Positions 47,158 through 55,727 of a stretch of DNA of 64,000 nucleotides are shown piece after piece; position 1 is the stretch's first letter; every line of letters begins with the position of its first letter. The stretch lies in the NCBI RefSeq assembly GCF_000772705.2, contig NZ_JSBW02000027.1, forward strand, positions 62,001-126,000, written 5' to 3'. The notes beneath the pieces were generated by a model, which made no database searches, was not told the DNA's origin, and was given only the letters and a program-made list of their open reading frames with translations. The stretch comes from Xanthomonas vasicola (GTDB lineage Bacteria; Pseudomonadota; Gammaproteobacteria; Xanthomonadales; Xanthomonadaceae). Both the position numbers and the translations under genes were made by a program.

Positions 47158-48057
47158 ATGCCCCGGCCTAAAACCACGCTTCGCCAGCTGAGCTATTTCG
47201 TCGCACTGGCCGACACCGGCAGCTTCACCCGCGCGGCCGAGCAGATGGGCGTCTCGCAACCCTCGTTGTCGCAGCAGATCCGCGCATTGGAAGCCATCAT
47301 CGGAGCGCCGCTGTTCGAGCGCGGCGCGCAGGCGCTCCTGACCCCGCTGGGTCGCGATCTGCTCGACCGCGCACGCAGCATCCTGCTCGGCGTCACCGAT
47401 CTGGAAGAGGTGCGCGCCACCGCCGCCGACACCTTGGTCGGCACCATCCGGCTCGGGGTGTCGCCCACGCTGGGCGCCTATCTGATGCCGAGCCTGGTGG
47501 CACGTTTGCATCGCGAAAATCCGGCCCTGCGCGTGCATGTGCGCGAGGGGCTGCCGACTGCGCTTGCCGCCGGCCTGAGCAGCGGCGTACACGATCTGGT
47601 CCTGGCGCAACTTCCGGTGGCCGGCCGCGGCCTGCATAGCGAGCGGCTGTTCCGCGAACTGCTGCATGTGACCATGGCCGCCGACCATCCGCTGCGCACC
47701 AAGACCTGCATCACCCCGGCCGATCTGCGCGGCGCCAACCTGCTGACCTTGATGCCGGAATACCGATTGGCAGAACAGGTCGCCGCAATCGCCATGGATG
47801 TCGGCGCGAATGTCTTGCGCGATTACGAAGGCACCAGCCTGGATGCGATCCGCCAGATGGCCGGCATGGGCATGGGCCTTGCTTTGCTCCCAGACCTATA
47901 TGTCCGCCAGGAAATCCGCGAAGGCGATGATGTGGTGGTTCGACCAGTCAGAGGCGGACGCTACTATAGAGAGATTGGTCTGCTCTGGCGGCAGGGCGCC
48001 GGTCGTGCGCCAGCCTTCGGTTTGATCGCCAATCTGCTACGTGCGGTGGCGGCATAG
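47158..48057 (+). CDS. OxyR-like LysR-family regulator without the redox cysteines
   Basis: The 299-residue product has a LysR helix-turn-helix (TLRQLSYFVALADTGSFTRAAEQMGVSQPSLSQQI) and an effector domain whose course follows OxyR closely (GTIRLGVSPTLGAYLMPSLVARLH, later GTSLDAIRQMAGMGMGLALLPDL). Where OxyR has its two peroxide-sensing Cys (199 and 208), this protein has Arg and Ala in MPEYRLAEQVAAIA, so it cannot form the OxyR disulfide. It must sense something else, or sense peroxide otherwise. It lies 89 bp upstream of the degenerate exporter cassette on the same strand, which makes that cassette a natural target. Confidence 0.85.
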   Translation: MPRPKTTLRQLSYFVALADTGSFTRAAEQMGVSQPSLSQQIRALEAIIGAPLFERGAQALLTPLGRDLLDRARSILLGVTDLEEVRATAADTLVGTIRLGVSPTLGAYLMPSLVARLHRENPALRVHVREGLPTALAAGLSSGVHDLVLAQLPVAGRGLHSERLFRELLHVTMAADHPLRTKTCITPADLRGANLLTLMPEYRLAEQVAAIAMDVGANVLRDYEGTSLDAIRQMAGMGMGLALLPDLYVRQEIREGDDVVVRPVRGGRYYREIGLLWRQGAGRAPAFGLIANLLRAVAA

Positions 48058-48146
48058 GAAAATCCTATGCGGTACATAAGCGCTGCGGCCTTGTTGGAAG
48101 GCTGACAACTCGTCAATGTTTTACTGAACTCATCAACGGATAGCCA

Positions 48147-49835
48147 ATGGCGGCCCAGCGGATCGGATGGCAAGAAGCAGCAAGCTGGCTGGCGGAAGTC
48201 CTCGGCCCGGATATGCCGTACGTACGCTTGACCTTGGTGTATGGCATTGCGATCAGCCTGCTATCGCTGGCCACACCCATCTCGGTGCAGTTGCTGATCA
48301 ATAGCGTCGCCAACACCGCATTGCCCACGCCGTTGTGGACCTTGTCCAGCCTGTTGCTCGGCCTGCTGTTGCTGGTGGCGGCACTGAGCGCGATGCGGGT
48401 GTGGGTGATGGCGCTATTCGAACGCCGCCTGTTTGCACGGGTGGTCGCCGAGATCACCGTGCGCGCAGTGCATGCGCAGAACCCATTCTTCGCCGACCAG
48501 AACCGTGGCGACGTGTTCAACCGCTATTTCGACCTGGTGATCGTCCAGAAAGCGGTCCCCAGCCTGGCGGTTGGCGCCTTCACCATCGTGCTGCAGTCGG
48601 CGGTCGGCCTGATCGTCACCAGCTTCTATCACCCGTTTTTCCTTGGGTTCAACGCGCTGTTGTTGCTGGCCATCTTCTCGATCTGGATGATCTGGTCGCG
48701 TGGCTCGATCCGCACCGCGGTGGACCTGAGTCACGCCAAGCACAACGCCGCGCACTGGCTGGAAAGCGTCGGCGGCTCCAACGGCTTCTATAAATCCAGC
48801 CGGCATCTCAACTTCGCGATGGATCGCTCGGAAGCGGTGACCGCGGAGTACGTCGACCGGCATCGGCGCCATTTCCGCTACACCTTCACCCAGACGCTGG
48901 CGTTCCTGCTCACCTATGCGGTGGCCAGCGCGGCCCTGCTGGCGCTGGGCGGCAGCCTGATCCTGCGCGGCGAGTTGTCGATCGGCCAGCTGGTGGCGGC
49001 CGAACTGATCTTAAGCGCGGTGTTTTACGGCATCGCGCAGCTGGGCAGCTATCTGGACGTGTTCTACGACCTGGTCGCCAGCGCAGAGGAATTGTCGCTG
49101 CTGTATGCCATTCCTCAAGAGCGCCCGGTGGCCGTCGCCGGCGAGGCGCCGCGCAACAGCGCCGTACGCCTGGATGGTGTGGAAATCGACGGCGCGCGTT
49201 TCGATTTCGCGTTGGAAGCTGGCGAGCAGTTGGTCACGCTGGCCGACGGCGGCGCCGACCGCTTGCTGGCCATGGTGCTCAAGCGCCACGTGGTTCCTGA
49301 CCGCGGGCTGGTCATGGTGGGAGGCGCCGACCTGGCCACCTTCGACATGTACCTGCTGCGTTCGGAAGTCACCGTGCTGGACCGGCCGACCATCGTGGAG
49401 GTCACCATTCGCGAATATCTGGCGATGGCCTCGGCCGATGTGACCTCCGAAGCGATGCTGGAAGCGATCGATACGGTGGGCTTGCGTGCGCGCATCGCCA
49501 CGTTGCCGCAAGGCCTGGATACCCGGCTTGCCGCGTCCGGCTTCCCGCTGTGGATTGGCGATGTGATGGCGCTGAAGCTGGCCAATGCGCTGCTGGTGCG
49601 CCCACGCGTGCTGATGTTGTCGCAGTTGTACGACCTGCTTCCGGCAGAACGTTTGACCCGCATCCTGCGGCGCTTGAAGGACGCAGGAACCACGGTGTTG
49701 CTGTGCACCGGCCGGCCGGAGGACATCACCCTGGACGGCTGGTTCCGCCTGGAACCGGAGCATCAGCAACGCTATGCCACGCGTGCTGAATTGATCGCGT
49801 CCACACAGGAGGCTTCGCATGCCGCACGCCCCTGA
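48147..49835 (+). CDS. ABC exporter-like membrane protein with degenerate, catalytically dead ATPase domain
   Basis: The 562-residue product has the layout of a type I secretion or MsbA-like half-transporter: membrane domain with five to six apolar segments (about 25-310), then an ATPase-like domain (about 335-550). All catalytic motifs of that domain are lost: TLADGGADRLL stands at the Walker A slot (about 364-374), ASGFPLWIGDV at the signature (about 463-473), RVLMLSQ at Walker B (about 487-493, no Asp-Glu), and CTGRPED at the switch His. The scaffold around them is kept, for example IATLPQGLDTRL, ANALLVRPRVL and LVMVGGADLATF. HlyD- and TolC-type genes follow with overlaps. The frame is intact, so the domain is a pseudo-ATPase rather than a decayed gene. 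Confidence 0.85.
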   Translation: MAAQRIGWQEAASWLAEVLGPDMPYVRLTLVYGIAISLLSLATPISVQLLINSVANTALPTPLWTLSSLLLGLLLLVAALSAMRVWVMALFERRLFARVVAEITVRAVHAQNPFFADQNRGDVFNRYFDLVIVQKAVPSLAVGAFTIVLQSAVGLIVTSFYHPFFLGFNALLLLAIFSIWMIWSRGSIRTAVDLSHAKHNAAHWLESVGGSNGFYKSSRHLNFAMDRSEAVTAEYVDRHRRHFRYTFTQTLAFLLTYAVASAALLALGGSLILRGELSIGQLVAAELILSAVFYGIAQLGSYLDVFYDLVASAEELSLLYAIPQERPVAVAGEAPRNSAVRLDGVEIDGARFDFALEAGEQLVTLADGGADRLLAMVLKRHVVPDRGLVMVGGADLATFDMYLLRSEVTVLDRPTIVEVTIREYLAMASADVTSEAMLEAIDTVGLRARIATLPQGLDTRLAASGFPLWIGDVMALKLANALLVRPRVLMLSQLYDLLPAERLTRILRRLKDAGTTVLLCTGRPEDITLDGWFRLEPEHQQRYATRAELIASTQEASHAARP

Positions 49836-50904
49836 TCGGTTGGTGCATTTCCCCACCCTGGCGTCGATGCGGCCGCCCAGCATCGCCAAGGCGTTGGCAT
49901 GGATGCTGTTGATCGGCGTTGCCATCGTCGGCGCGATCCTGGCGTTTGCGCCCTGGGTGCAGACCGCCAGCGGCAAGGGCCAGGTGGTCTCGCTGGATCC
50001 GGGCGACCGCCAGCAACAGGTCACCGCCTTCGTGCCGGGCCGCGTCGAACGCTGGTATGTGCACGATGGCCAGCATGTGTTGAAAGGCGACCCGATCGCG
50101 CGTGTCGGCGATCTGGACCCGGACCTGCTCACCCGCCTGGCCAGCGAACGCGCGCAGGCGCAGGCAGAAATCGCCGCCATCCAGCAGGCACGCGCAGTCG
50201 CGAGCATCGATGTGGCACGCAGCAAGCAGTTGCTCGCCGAAGGCCTGGCCGGCCGCCGCGACTTCGAGCTGACCCAGATCAAGGTGGCCGAAGCCGATGC
50301 CAAGCTGGCCGAATCGCGCGCCAAGCTGACCCGCATCGATATCCAGTTGAATCGTCAGTCTGCACAGCTGGTGCGCGCACCGCGCGACGGCCGCGTGCAG
50401 CAGCTCAACGCCGCCAGCGGCAGCGCCATGGTCTCGCCGGGCACGGTGCTGGCGGTGATCGCACCGGAACGGGTGGAACGCGCGGTCGAGCTCTACATCG
50501 ACGGCCGCGACGTGCCACTGATCCGTCCCGGCCGCCCGGTGCGGCTGGAGTTCGAAGGCTGGCCGGCGATTCAGTTCAGTGGCTGGCCGTCGGTGGCGCA
50601 CGGCATGTTCGATGGCCGCGTGCGCGCGATCGACCCCAACGCTGCGCCCGATGGTCTGTTCCGCATCCTGGTCGAACCGATGCCGGACAAGCCGGCGTGG
50701 CCCGCGCAGGAATTCGCCCGCCAGGGCGGCAAGGTGCGCGGCTGGGTGCAAGGCGAAACTGTCAAGGTCGGCTACGAACTGTGGCGCCAGCTCAACAACT
50801 TCCCGCTGGAATTCGGCCGGCGCCCGGCTGCGACCACGCAGGAAGACGGTAAGGCCAAACCGGCCGCGCCCAAGGCCGAAGACGAAGCGACGGGCAAGAA
50901 ATGA
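49819..50904 (+). CDS. HlyD-family periplasmic adaptor
   Basis: The 361-residue product has a short cytoplasmic start, one membrane segment (AWMLLIGVAIVGAILAFAPW, about 27-46), a split lipoyl/barrel-sandwich region (FVPGRVERWYVHDGQHVLKGDPIARVGD and VRAPRDGRVQQLN) around a coiled coil (about 100-175), and a beta-barrel part. It would link the inner-membrane ABC protein to the TolC channel. It overlaps the ABC gene by 17 bp and has AGGAGG before its ATG. The C-terminal tail is Lys/Ala-rich. The hairpin length suits a TolC-type partner. Confidence 0.9.
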   Translation: MPHAPDRLVHFPTLASMRPPSIAKALAWMLLIGVAIVGAILAFAPWVQTASGKGQVVSLDPGDRQQQVTAFVPGRVERWYVHDGQHVLKGDPIARVGDLDPDLLTRLASERAQAQAEIAAIQQARAVASIDVARSKQLLAEGLAGRRDFELTQIKVAEADAKLAESRAKLTRIDIQLNRQSAQLVRAPRDGRVQQLNAASGSAMVSPGTVLAVIAPERVERAVELYIDGRDVPLIRPGRPVRLEFEGWPAIQFSGWPSVAHGMFDGRVRAIDPNAAPDGLFRILVEPMPDKPAWPAQEFARQGGKVRGWVQGETVKVGYELWRQLNNFPLEFGRRPAATTQEDGKAKPAAPKAEDEATGKK

Positions 50905-52304
50905 TCGGCCGTCTTGTTGTCCTGCTGATCGCACTCTGCCCCGGTGCGGCATTCGCCCAGGCCGATGCGCTGACGCTGGACGAAGTGCTGCAGTCGTCGG
51001 CCCGCTCTGCACCGCAGATCATCGAATCGCTGGCAAAGGTGCGCCAGGCCGAGGGCAAAGGCATCTCGGCCGACGGCTCCTTCGACACTGTGTTCGACAT
51101 CGAAGGCCGCTCGCGCGAGGCCGGTTATTACGACGGCAGCACGATCGAAACCGGCGCCAAGCGGCCGTTCGAAGAAAACGGCGGCTATTACTACGGCGGC
51201 TACCGCTCCTCGCGCGGTTCCTTTCCCGTCTACGAAGACAAGTCCTATACCGACCGCGGCGGCGAAGTGAAGGTCGGCGCGCTGTATGCGCTGTTGCGCG
51301 ACCGCGTGATCGACGAACGCCGCACCAAGCGCAGCATTGCCAGCACCGATATCGATGTGGCCAAGTACGAAGCGGAAATGGTGGCCATCGGCGTGCAACG
51401 GCGCGCGGTAGATGCCTACCAGAACTGGGTCGCCGCCGGGCTGAAGTTGCGCGCCTACAACGACCTGCTGCAACTGGCCGAGCAACGCCGCAATGCGATT
51501 TCGCGGCAGGTCACGCTCGGTGCGCGACCGACCATTTTGCTCACCGAAAACGACCAGAATCTGGTGCGTCGGCATGCGTTGGTGGTGCGCTCGGAACAGG
51601 ATTTCGCCAGCGCCGCCAACGCGTTGTCGCTGTATCTGCGCGATGACGCCGGCATGCCGCTGATCGTCTCCGCCGAGCGCCTGCCGGCCGACACCTCGGC
51701 GCTGGAAGGATTAGCCGGCGCCAGCAAGATCACCGCACCGGTGGAGCGCCCGGATTATCGCGCCGTGCTCACCCGCATCGACCAGGCCACCGCACGTTTG
51801 ATGCTGGCGCAGAACGATCTGAAACCGCGCCTGGATGTGAGCGTGGAAGTCAGCAAGGATCTCGGCCCACCCGGCGTTGGCGGACCGAATCGCTCGCTGA
51901 CCGATGCCATCATCGGCTTCCGTTTCAGCGTGCCGCTGGAAAACCGCGCCGCCAAGGGCCGCGTGGCCGAGGCGCGTGCCGAGATCGAAGCGCTGGATCA
52001 GCGCAGCCGTTTTCTGCGCGACCAGATTTCGATCGAGGTCGAATCGATCGTCATCTCGCTCAACGCCGCCGAACGGCTGGCCACGATCGCCGATGAGGAA
52101 CGCGGCCTGGCAGATCGCCTGGCCGCAGCCGAGCGGCGGCGCTTCGAGCTGGGATCGGGTGACTTTTTCCTGGTCAACCAGCGCGAGGAAACCGCCAACG
52201 ACGCGCGCGTGCGCCTGATCGATGCACAAGCACGCATCGCCTCCGCGCGTGCAGAACTGGCCGCAGCCACAGCCGACCGGAATGCGTTGCAGCTGAGTCG
52301 TTGA
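50901..52304 (+). CDS. TolC-family outer-membrane efflux protein
   Basis: The 467-residue product has a signal peptide (LVVLLIALCPGAAFAQ) and the alpha-helical duplicated layout of outer-membrane factors (LTLDEVLQSSARSAPQIIE at the start; a Tyr/Gly-rich stretch YYYGGYRSSRG near 95; IGFRFSVPLENRAAKGRVAEARAEIEAL around 335-360, the family hallmark where helices return). It completes the tripartite cassette with the HlyD protein, overlapping it by 4 bp. The Tyr/Gly-rich insertion is unusual and may lie in the barrel or its external loops. Confidence 0.88.
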   Translation: MIGRLVVLLIALCPGAAFAQADALTLDEVLQSSARSAPQIIESLAKVRQAEGKGISADGSFDTVFDIEGRSREAGYYDGSTIETGAKRPFEENGGYYYGGYRSSRGSFPVYEDKSYTDRGGEVKVGALYALLRDRVIDERRTKRSIASTDIDVAKYEAEMVAIGVQRRAVDAYQNWVAAGLKLRAYNDLLQLAEQRRNAISRQVTLGARPTILLTENDQNLVRRHALVVRSEQDFASAANALSLYLRDDAGMPLIVSAERLPADTSALEGLAGASKITAPVERPDYRAVLTRIDQATARLMLAQNDLKPRLDVSVEVSKDLGPPGVGGPNRSLTDAIIGFRFSVPLENRAAKGRVAEARAEIEALDQRSRFLRDQISIEVESIVISLNAAERLATIADEERGLADRLAAAERRRFELGSGDFFLVNQREETANDARVRLIDAQARIASARAELAAATADRNALQLSR

Positions 52305-52755
52305 ATGCTTGGCTGCGCGTCGTGCATACGCGACGGTGCAGTCAATGGGCGATGCTTGCGCAGTGCTGCCTTTGCAATTTCTCGGCTGGGCATCTGTTGA
52401 GGCCATATAAAGCGTTGCATCCGCCCCGTCTCAAGCCACACAGTCGGTTGATTACTGCCCGCAATGACCTCGTTTCAAAACGTTCACCACCCAATCGAGC
52501 CTGCGCAATGCAGGTAACTGCTTGATTGCTGCTACGCGCGCCGCCGATCTGACCCACTCAAGCGTCACGGCGTGACGATGTAACGAGTGGCTTGGTGGCT
52601 CTGCTGACGAGCTCAACTTGCACGCATTCGTACCTCACCACATAACGACGTCTGGGTAACAAATACGTGCGCATGCTCGCCCTACCGGCTTGGCGCCGGT
52701 GGCGTGCGGGTCCGAGCGATCTGCACTGCAACCTTAGGAACTTTCGGAGGTGCGT
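52305..52755. other. Intergenic region between tolC-like gene and the small protein
   Basis: About 450 bp without a recognised gene, hairpin terminator or repeat. It must include the promoter for the small gene at 52756. Confidence 0.4.
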
Positions 52756-52950
52756 ATGTCTTTCCGGCAATTTCCCGCAATCGGTGCAGATGGCGAGTCT
52801 TACGTCATCGTCGAATTCCGCGACGAACAGCAACCACGCGCAAATGCGCAATCGGCGCCGCGTTACGAGCTCCCTGACGGACGACACCTGCAACGGCAGG
52901 GGCAGCGCTTCGTCACCGATGGCGGCGAGCTGCGCCTTTCTACGCTCTAA
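52756..52950 (+). CDS. Small conserved-looking protein of unknown function
   Basis: The 64-residue product (MSFRQFPAIGADGESYVIV at the start, later YELPDGRHLQRQGQRF) was not assigned to a family. It looks like a small beta-sheet protein, YELPDGRHLQR being a typical strand-turn-strand pattern; the same motif is found in several short proteins of this genus as far as I recall. It has a strong ribosome site, GGAGG, 5 bases before the ATG, which supports it being real despite its size. It has no signal peptide or membrane segment. It stands alone between the exporter cassette and tyrA. Confidence 0.72.
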   Translation: MSFRQFPAIGADGESYVIVEFRDEQQPRANAQSAPRYELPDGRHLQRQGQRFVTDGGELRLSTL

Positions 52951-53153
52951 AGCGGCAGTTAACGGTAGCGAGCAGTTGTCTGTTGGGCCTGGACGGCGCG
53001 CGTGGGGACCGGTGTACAAGAGCGTCGCCGATTCCGAGCACCAGCCGCGCCCGACTGACAACTGCGCAGCAGATGCGTTGCGTGCTCTACACGGCACTGG
53101 TCAATTTTTCACCACTGAATGCGCAACCCTTGCGCGGCAGGGGCTGTGCGCAT

Positions 53154-53199
53154 TTATCCACATGCTTGTGCAAGCTTCATCCACACCCTGTGTGGATGA
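53154..53199. promoter_or_regulatory. Cluster of DnaA-box-like sequences
   Basis: A perfect DnaA consensus TTATCCACA at 53154-53162, TCATCCACA (one mismatch) at 53177-53185, and its inverted copy TGTGGATGA at 53191-53199, all in 46 bp. The first two are 23 bp apart, about two helical turns. The last two form a 9-bp-stem hairpin. No other origin features such as AT-rich unwinding repeats are nearby. Confidence 0.5.
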
Positions 53200-53243
53200 A
53201 ATCGATGGCGGCAGAAAGCCGTCCTCGTATCGCTGCATCGCAA

Positions 53244-54365
53244 TCAGGAATCGGATCGCTCCAGCACACGGCCAATCCCACTGCGATCAATCTCGCTCGC
53301 CGCTTGCGCTAATGCCGCGCGATCACTTTCAGCCTCAAAGCCAATACGGAAATGCAGCTCGCCCATCGGCGTGCGCGATGAATGGATCGACGACAGGTTC
53401 ACGCCGTGTCGCTCGAACACATGCAGCAAGGCGCGCAGCGAACCGGGCTGGTCTTCGGGTAGATACACGCTCAAGGTGAGCGGTTCGGTGAGATCGGCCA
53501 GCAGGTAGCCCACACGCTCATAGGTGTAATTGCCTGCCGCAAGTGCGTCCTGCTGCAACGCTTGCGCGTTGTCGTGCAGGAATTGGCTGCGGAACTGCGC
53601 ACGCGCCGCATCGTCGCCCTGCGCCACCAAGGCACGCAGCTGCTGCAATTGCAGCAGCAGCCGGTCGAGCATCTCGCCAACATATGGGTTACCGAACTGG
53701 ATGTCTTCGTAGATCGATGGGTTGAGCGAGAGAATGCGCGCGATCACCGCGGTATCCAGTTCGAACGATGCCGAGCGATACGGCATCAGCGCGCGCAGCT
53801 CGCCCAGCAGCGGCGCGTAGTCGCGCAAGGTGCCGGCCTGCGCCAGATGGGTGGCGTGCACCATCGCCTGCACCAGCGCCATCACGCGGTCGTGGTGCTC
53901 GGGGGTGGCGTACACGCATTCGGCCTGCAGCGCGCCGCACAAGCGCTGCACCCATGCCGACCAGTGCTGCAACCGCGCCGCGCAGACCACCATGACGCGC
54001 CCTTTCAAGGTCGGCGATTTGGGTGGAGCGGTCATTGGGTGCAGGCCGACGACTTCCGCCTGCGAGGTCAACATCGCAGCGACCGGCGCCTGCTTGATCG
54101 AGGTGACATCCAGCCACAACTGCGAGGCAGCGCGCACGCCGGCAAGTTCCACATAGCGCTCGATCAATGCAGCGGTGTGCCGGATCGGCGCGGAAAAAAT
54201 CAGCACGTCCGCGCGTTGCGCGAGCGTGGCCTCGTCCATGCTGCCGCTGTCGGCCGGGTCGAACCCGATCACCTCCAGCTGCATGCGCGCGCGCACGAAC
54301 TGTGCCAGCCAGCGCCCGTACGCGCCGGCGATGCCGACGATGCCGACCACCGGCTGCGCGATCAT
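53244..54365 (-). CDS. tyrA: Prephenate dehydrogenase with C-terminal ACT domain
   Basis: The 373-residue product oxidatively decarboxylates prephenate to 4-hydroxyphenylpyruvate in tyrosine synthesis. It has a Rossmann start (VVGIVGIAGAYGRWLAQF), SAPIRHTAALIERY, VTSIKQAP and GLHPMTAPP with the catalytic His, a helical dimerisation part, and an ACT domain from about residue 295 (LTLSVYLPEDQPGSLRALLHVFERHGVNLSSIHS), which suggests feedback control by tyrosine. The first glycine motif GIAGAYG is slightly non-standard. The ATG overlaps the pdxY stop by 4 bp. Confidence 0.9.
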   Translation of the reverse strand: MIAQPVVGIVGIAGAYGRWLAQFVRARMQLEVIGFDPADSGSMDEATLAQRADVLIFSAPIRHTAALIERYVELAGVRAASQLWLDVTSIKQAPVAAMLTSQAEVVGLHPMTAPPKSPTLKGRVMVVCAARLQHWSAWVQRLCGALQAECVYATPEHHDRVMALVQAMVHATHLAQAGTLRDYAPLLGELRALMPYRSASFELDTAVIARILSLNPSIYEDIQFGNPYVGEMLDRLLLQLQQLRALVAQGDDAARAQFRSQFLHDNAQALQQDALAAGNYTYERVGYLLADLTEPLTLSVYLPEDQPGSLRALLHVFERHGVNLSSIHSSRTPMGELHFRIGFEAESDRAALAQAASEIDRSGIGRVLERSDS

Positions 54366-55270
54366 GCCAATCGCTCGACGGCGAATCGCGGCGCAGCGGC
54401 AAGTGCTGCCGGCGCAGCAGCCATGACGTCGAACTCTTCGTAACCCGCCGCCAGTGTGGCTTCCAGCGCGCTATGCACGCCGCTGAGTGCGTGCCCCACC
54501 GCCTGCTCGAACGGCACATTGCGCAATAGCAGGCCGATCAGCAGCGCCATCAGCACATCGCCGGTGCCGGCAACATCCACCGGCAGATGCGGGCTGGCCC
54601 AGCGATACACCGCCGCGTCGCTGACCGCCAAGGTCACCAGCTCACCCGCGGCACCGGCCACGCTATGCGCAAGCACCCACTGCGGCCCACGCGCCAGCAA
54701 CGCGCGCGCAGCAACGATGGCATCGTCCTGTTGCAGGCTCGGCAAGCCGGTCAACCGACCCAACTCAAACGCATTCGGTGTGACCAGCCAGGCATGCGGC
54801 AGCAAGCGCTCGGCGAACACGCGTTCCAGCCCGGGTTCCACATACGGGCCAGTGTGCGTATCGCCGATCACCGGATCCAGGCAATAGCGCAGCTGCGGCG
54901 CCTGCGGCAAGGTTTGCTCCAGCCAATCGGCGAATGTTTCGCCGTTGGCCAGGCTGCCGAAATAACCGGACACCAGCATGCGCGCACGCTGCGGCAGCCC
55001 GCGCTCGGTAGCGCCCAATAACAGATCCGCCAGCCAGTCGGCCGGCAGGATGCGCCCGCGCAGGGTTGCGTAAAACGGCGCGTTGCTCAGCAGCGTGGTC
55101 GGCACCTCCGCTACACGCAGCCCCAGCGCGCGCAGCGGCGGCACCGCAGCGCTATTACCGGCATGGCCATAGACCAACTGCGATTGCACGGAGATCACAT
55201 CGATCGGCGAAGGACCATCCGGACGCTGGCGGCGACCATGGACGAGGTGGCTGTCGGTTGCATCGCTCAT
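54362..55270 (-). CDS. pdxY: Pyridoxal kinase
   Basis: The 302-residue product is a ribokinase-fold pyridoxal kinase that makes pyridoxal 5'-phosphate in the salvage pathway. It shows DVISVQSQLVYGHAGNSAAVPPLRALG (first strand and lid), DPVIGDTHTGPYV, TPNAFELGRLTG, and the ATP-site motif DVAGTGDVLMALLIG with the catalytic Asp. PdxY-type rather than PdxK-type length. The start at 55270 gives MSDATDSHL; an upstream Met is less likely. The gene is first of a two-gene unit with tyrA. Confidence 0.9.
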   Translation of the reverse strand: MSDATDSHLVHGRRQRPDGPSPIDVISVQSQLVYGHAGNSAAVPPLRALGLRVAEVPTTLLSNAPFYATLRGRILPADWLADLLLGATERGLPQRARMLVSGYFGSLANGETFADWLEQTLPQAPQLRYCLDPVIGDTHTGPYVEPGLERVFAERLLPHAWLVTPNAFELGRLTGLPSLQQDDAIVAARALLARGPQWVLAHSVAGAAGELVTLAVSDAAVYRWASPHLPVDVAGTGDVLMALLIGLLLRNVPFEQAVGHALSGVHSALEATLAAGYEEFDVMAAAPAALAAAPRFAVERLA

Positions 55271-55664
55271 AAAGGCGGCCGTTCTGGAGAAAGATGGCAA
55301 CGATTATCCGCGCAACCCTGCAAGTGTGCTGTGGATGCACGCTGCAATCGGCACCTAGCGTTTTGGAAATGGTGCACGGGCGATCTCACCATATCGAAAC
55401 CAGATGCCGACGCCAACCGGCGCAGCGGTGCGCAATACCGCAGATATTCCCAACGAAACCGCTAAATTTTGCCCGATTATGATGCACCCCGCTGGCCCGG
55501 CTTGCATCATTCAAGGCACAGCTTCGCTAGCGTTGCAGGCGACAGTGTTCTCGGCCAGGAAGAGCCGCGGGTGCGTCAAACGGGCATGTGTCACGCGAGC
55601 AACCCCGGCTGCTTCCGTCGCTTCACGCACACACGTTTGCATGCGCGTGATGTCTTGCAGCCAG
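55271..55664. other. Intergenic region between pdxY and the dnaJ terminator
   Basis: About 390 bp with no convincing gene. A 128-codon open frame on the plus strand runs through it into dnaJ antisense and looks accidental. The pdxY promoter should lie near 55290-55400. Confidence 0.4.
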
Positions 55665-55707
55665 CAAAAAAATGGCCCGGCGTGCAGTCTGCTGCACGCC
55701 TGGCCAT
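55665..55707 (-). terminator. Terminator of the hrcA-grpE-dnaK-dnaJ operon
   Basis: On the minus strand, ATGGCC-A-GGCGTGCAG and CTGCACGCC-G-GGCCAT pair as a long stem with one mismatch and a 4-base loop, followed by a run of seven T. It starts 21 bp after the dnaJ stop. This is the strongest intrinsic terminator in the window. Confidence 0.93.
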
Positions 55708-55727
55708 CGGTGTATCAGAAGGCTAAA

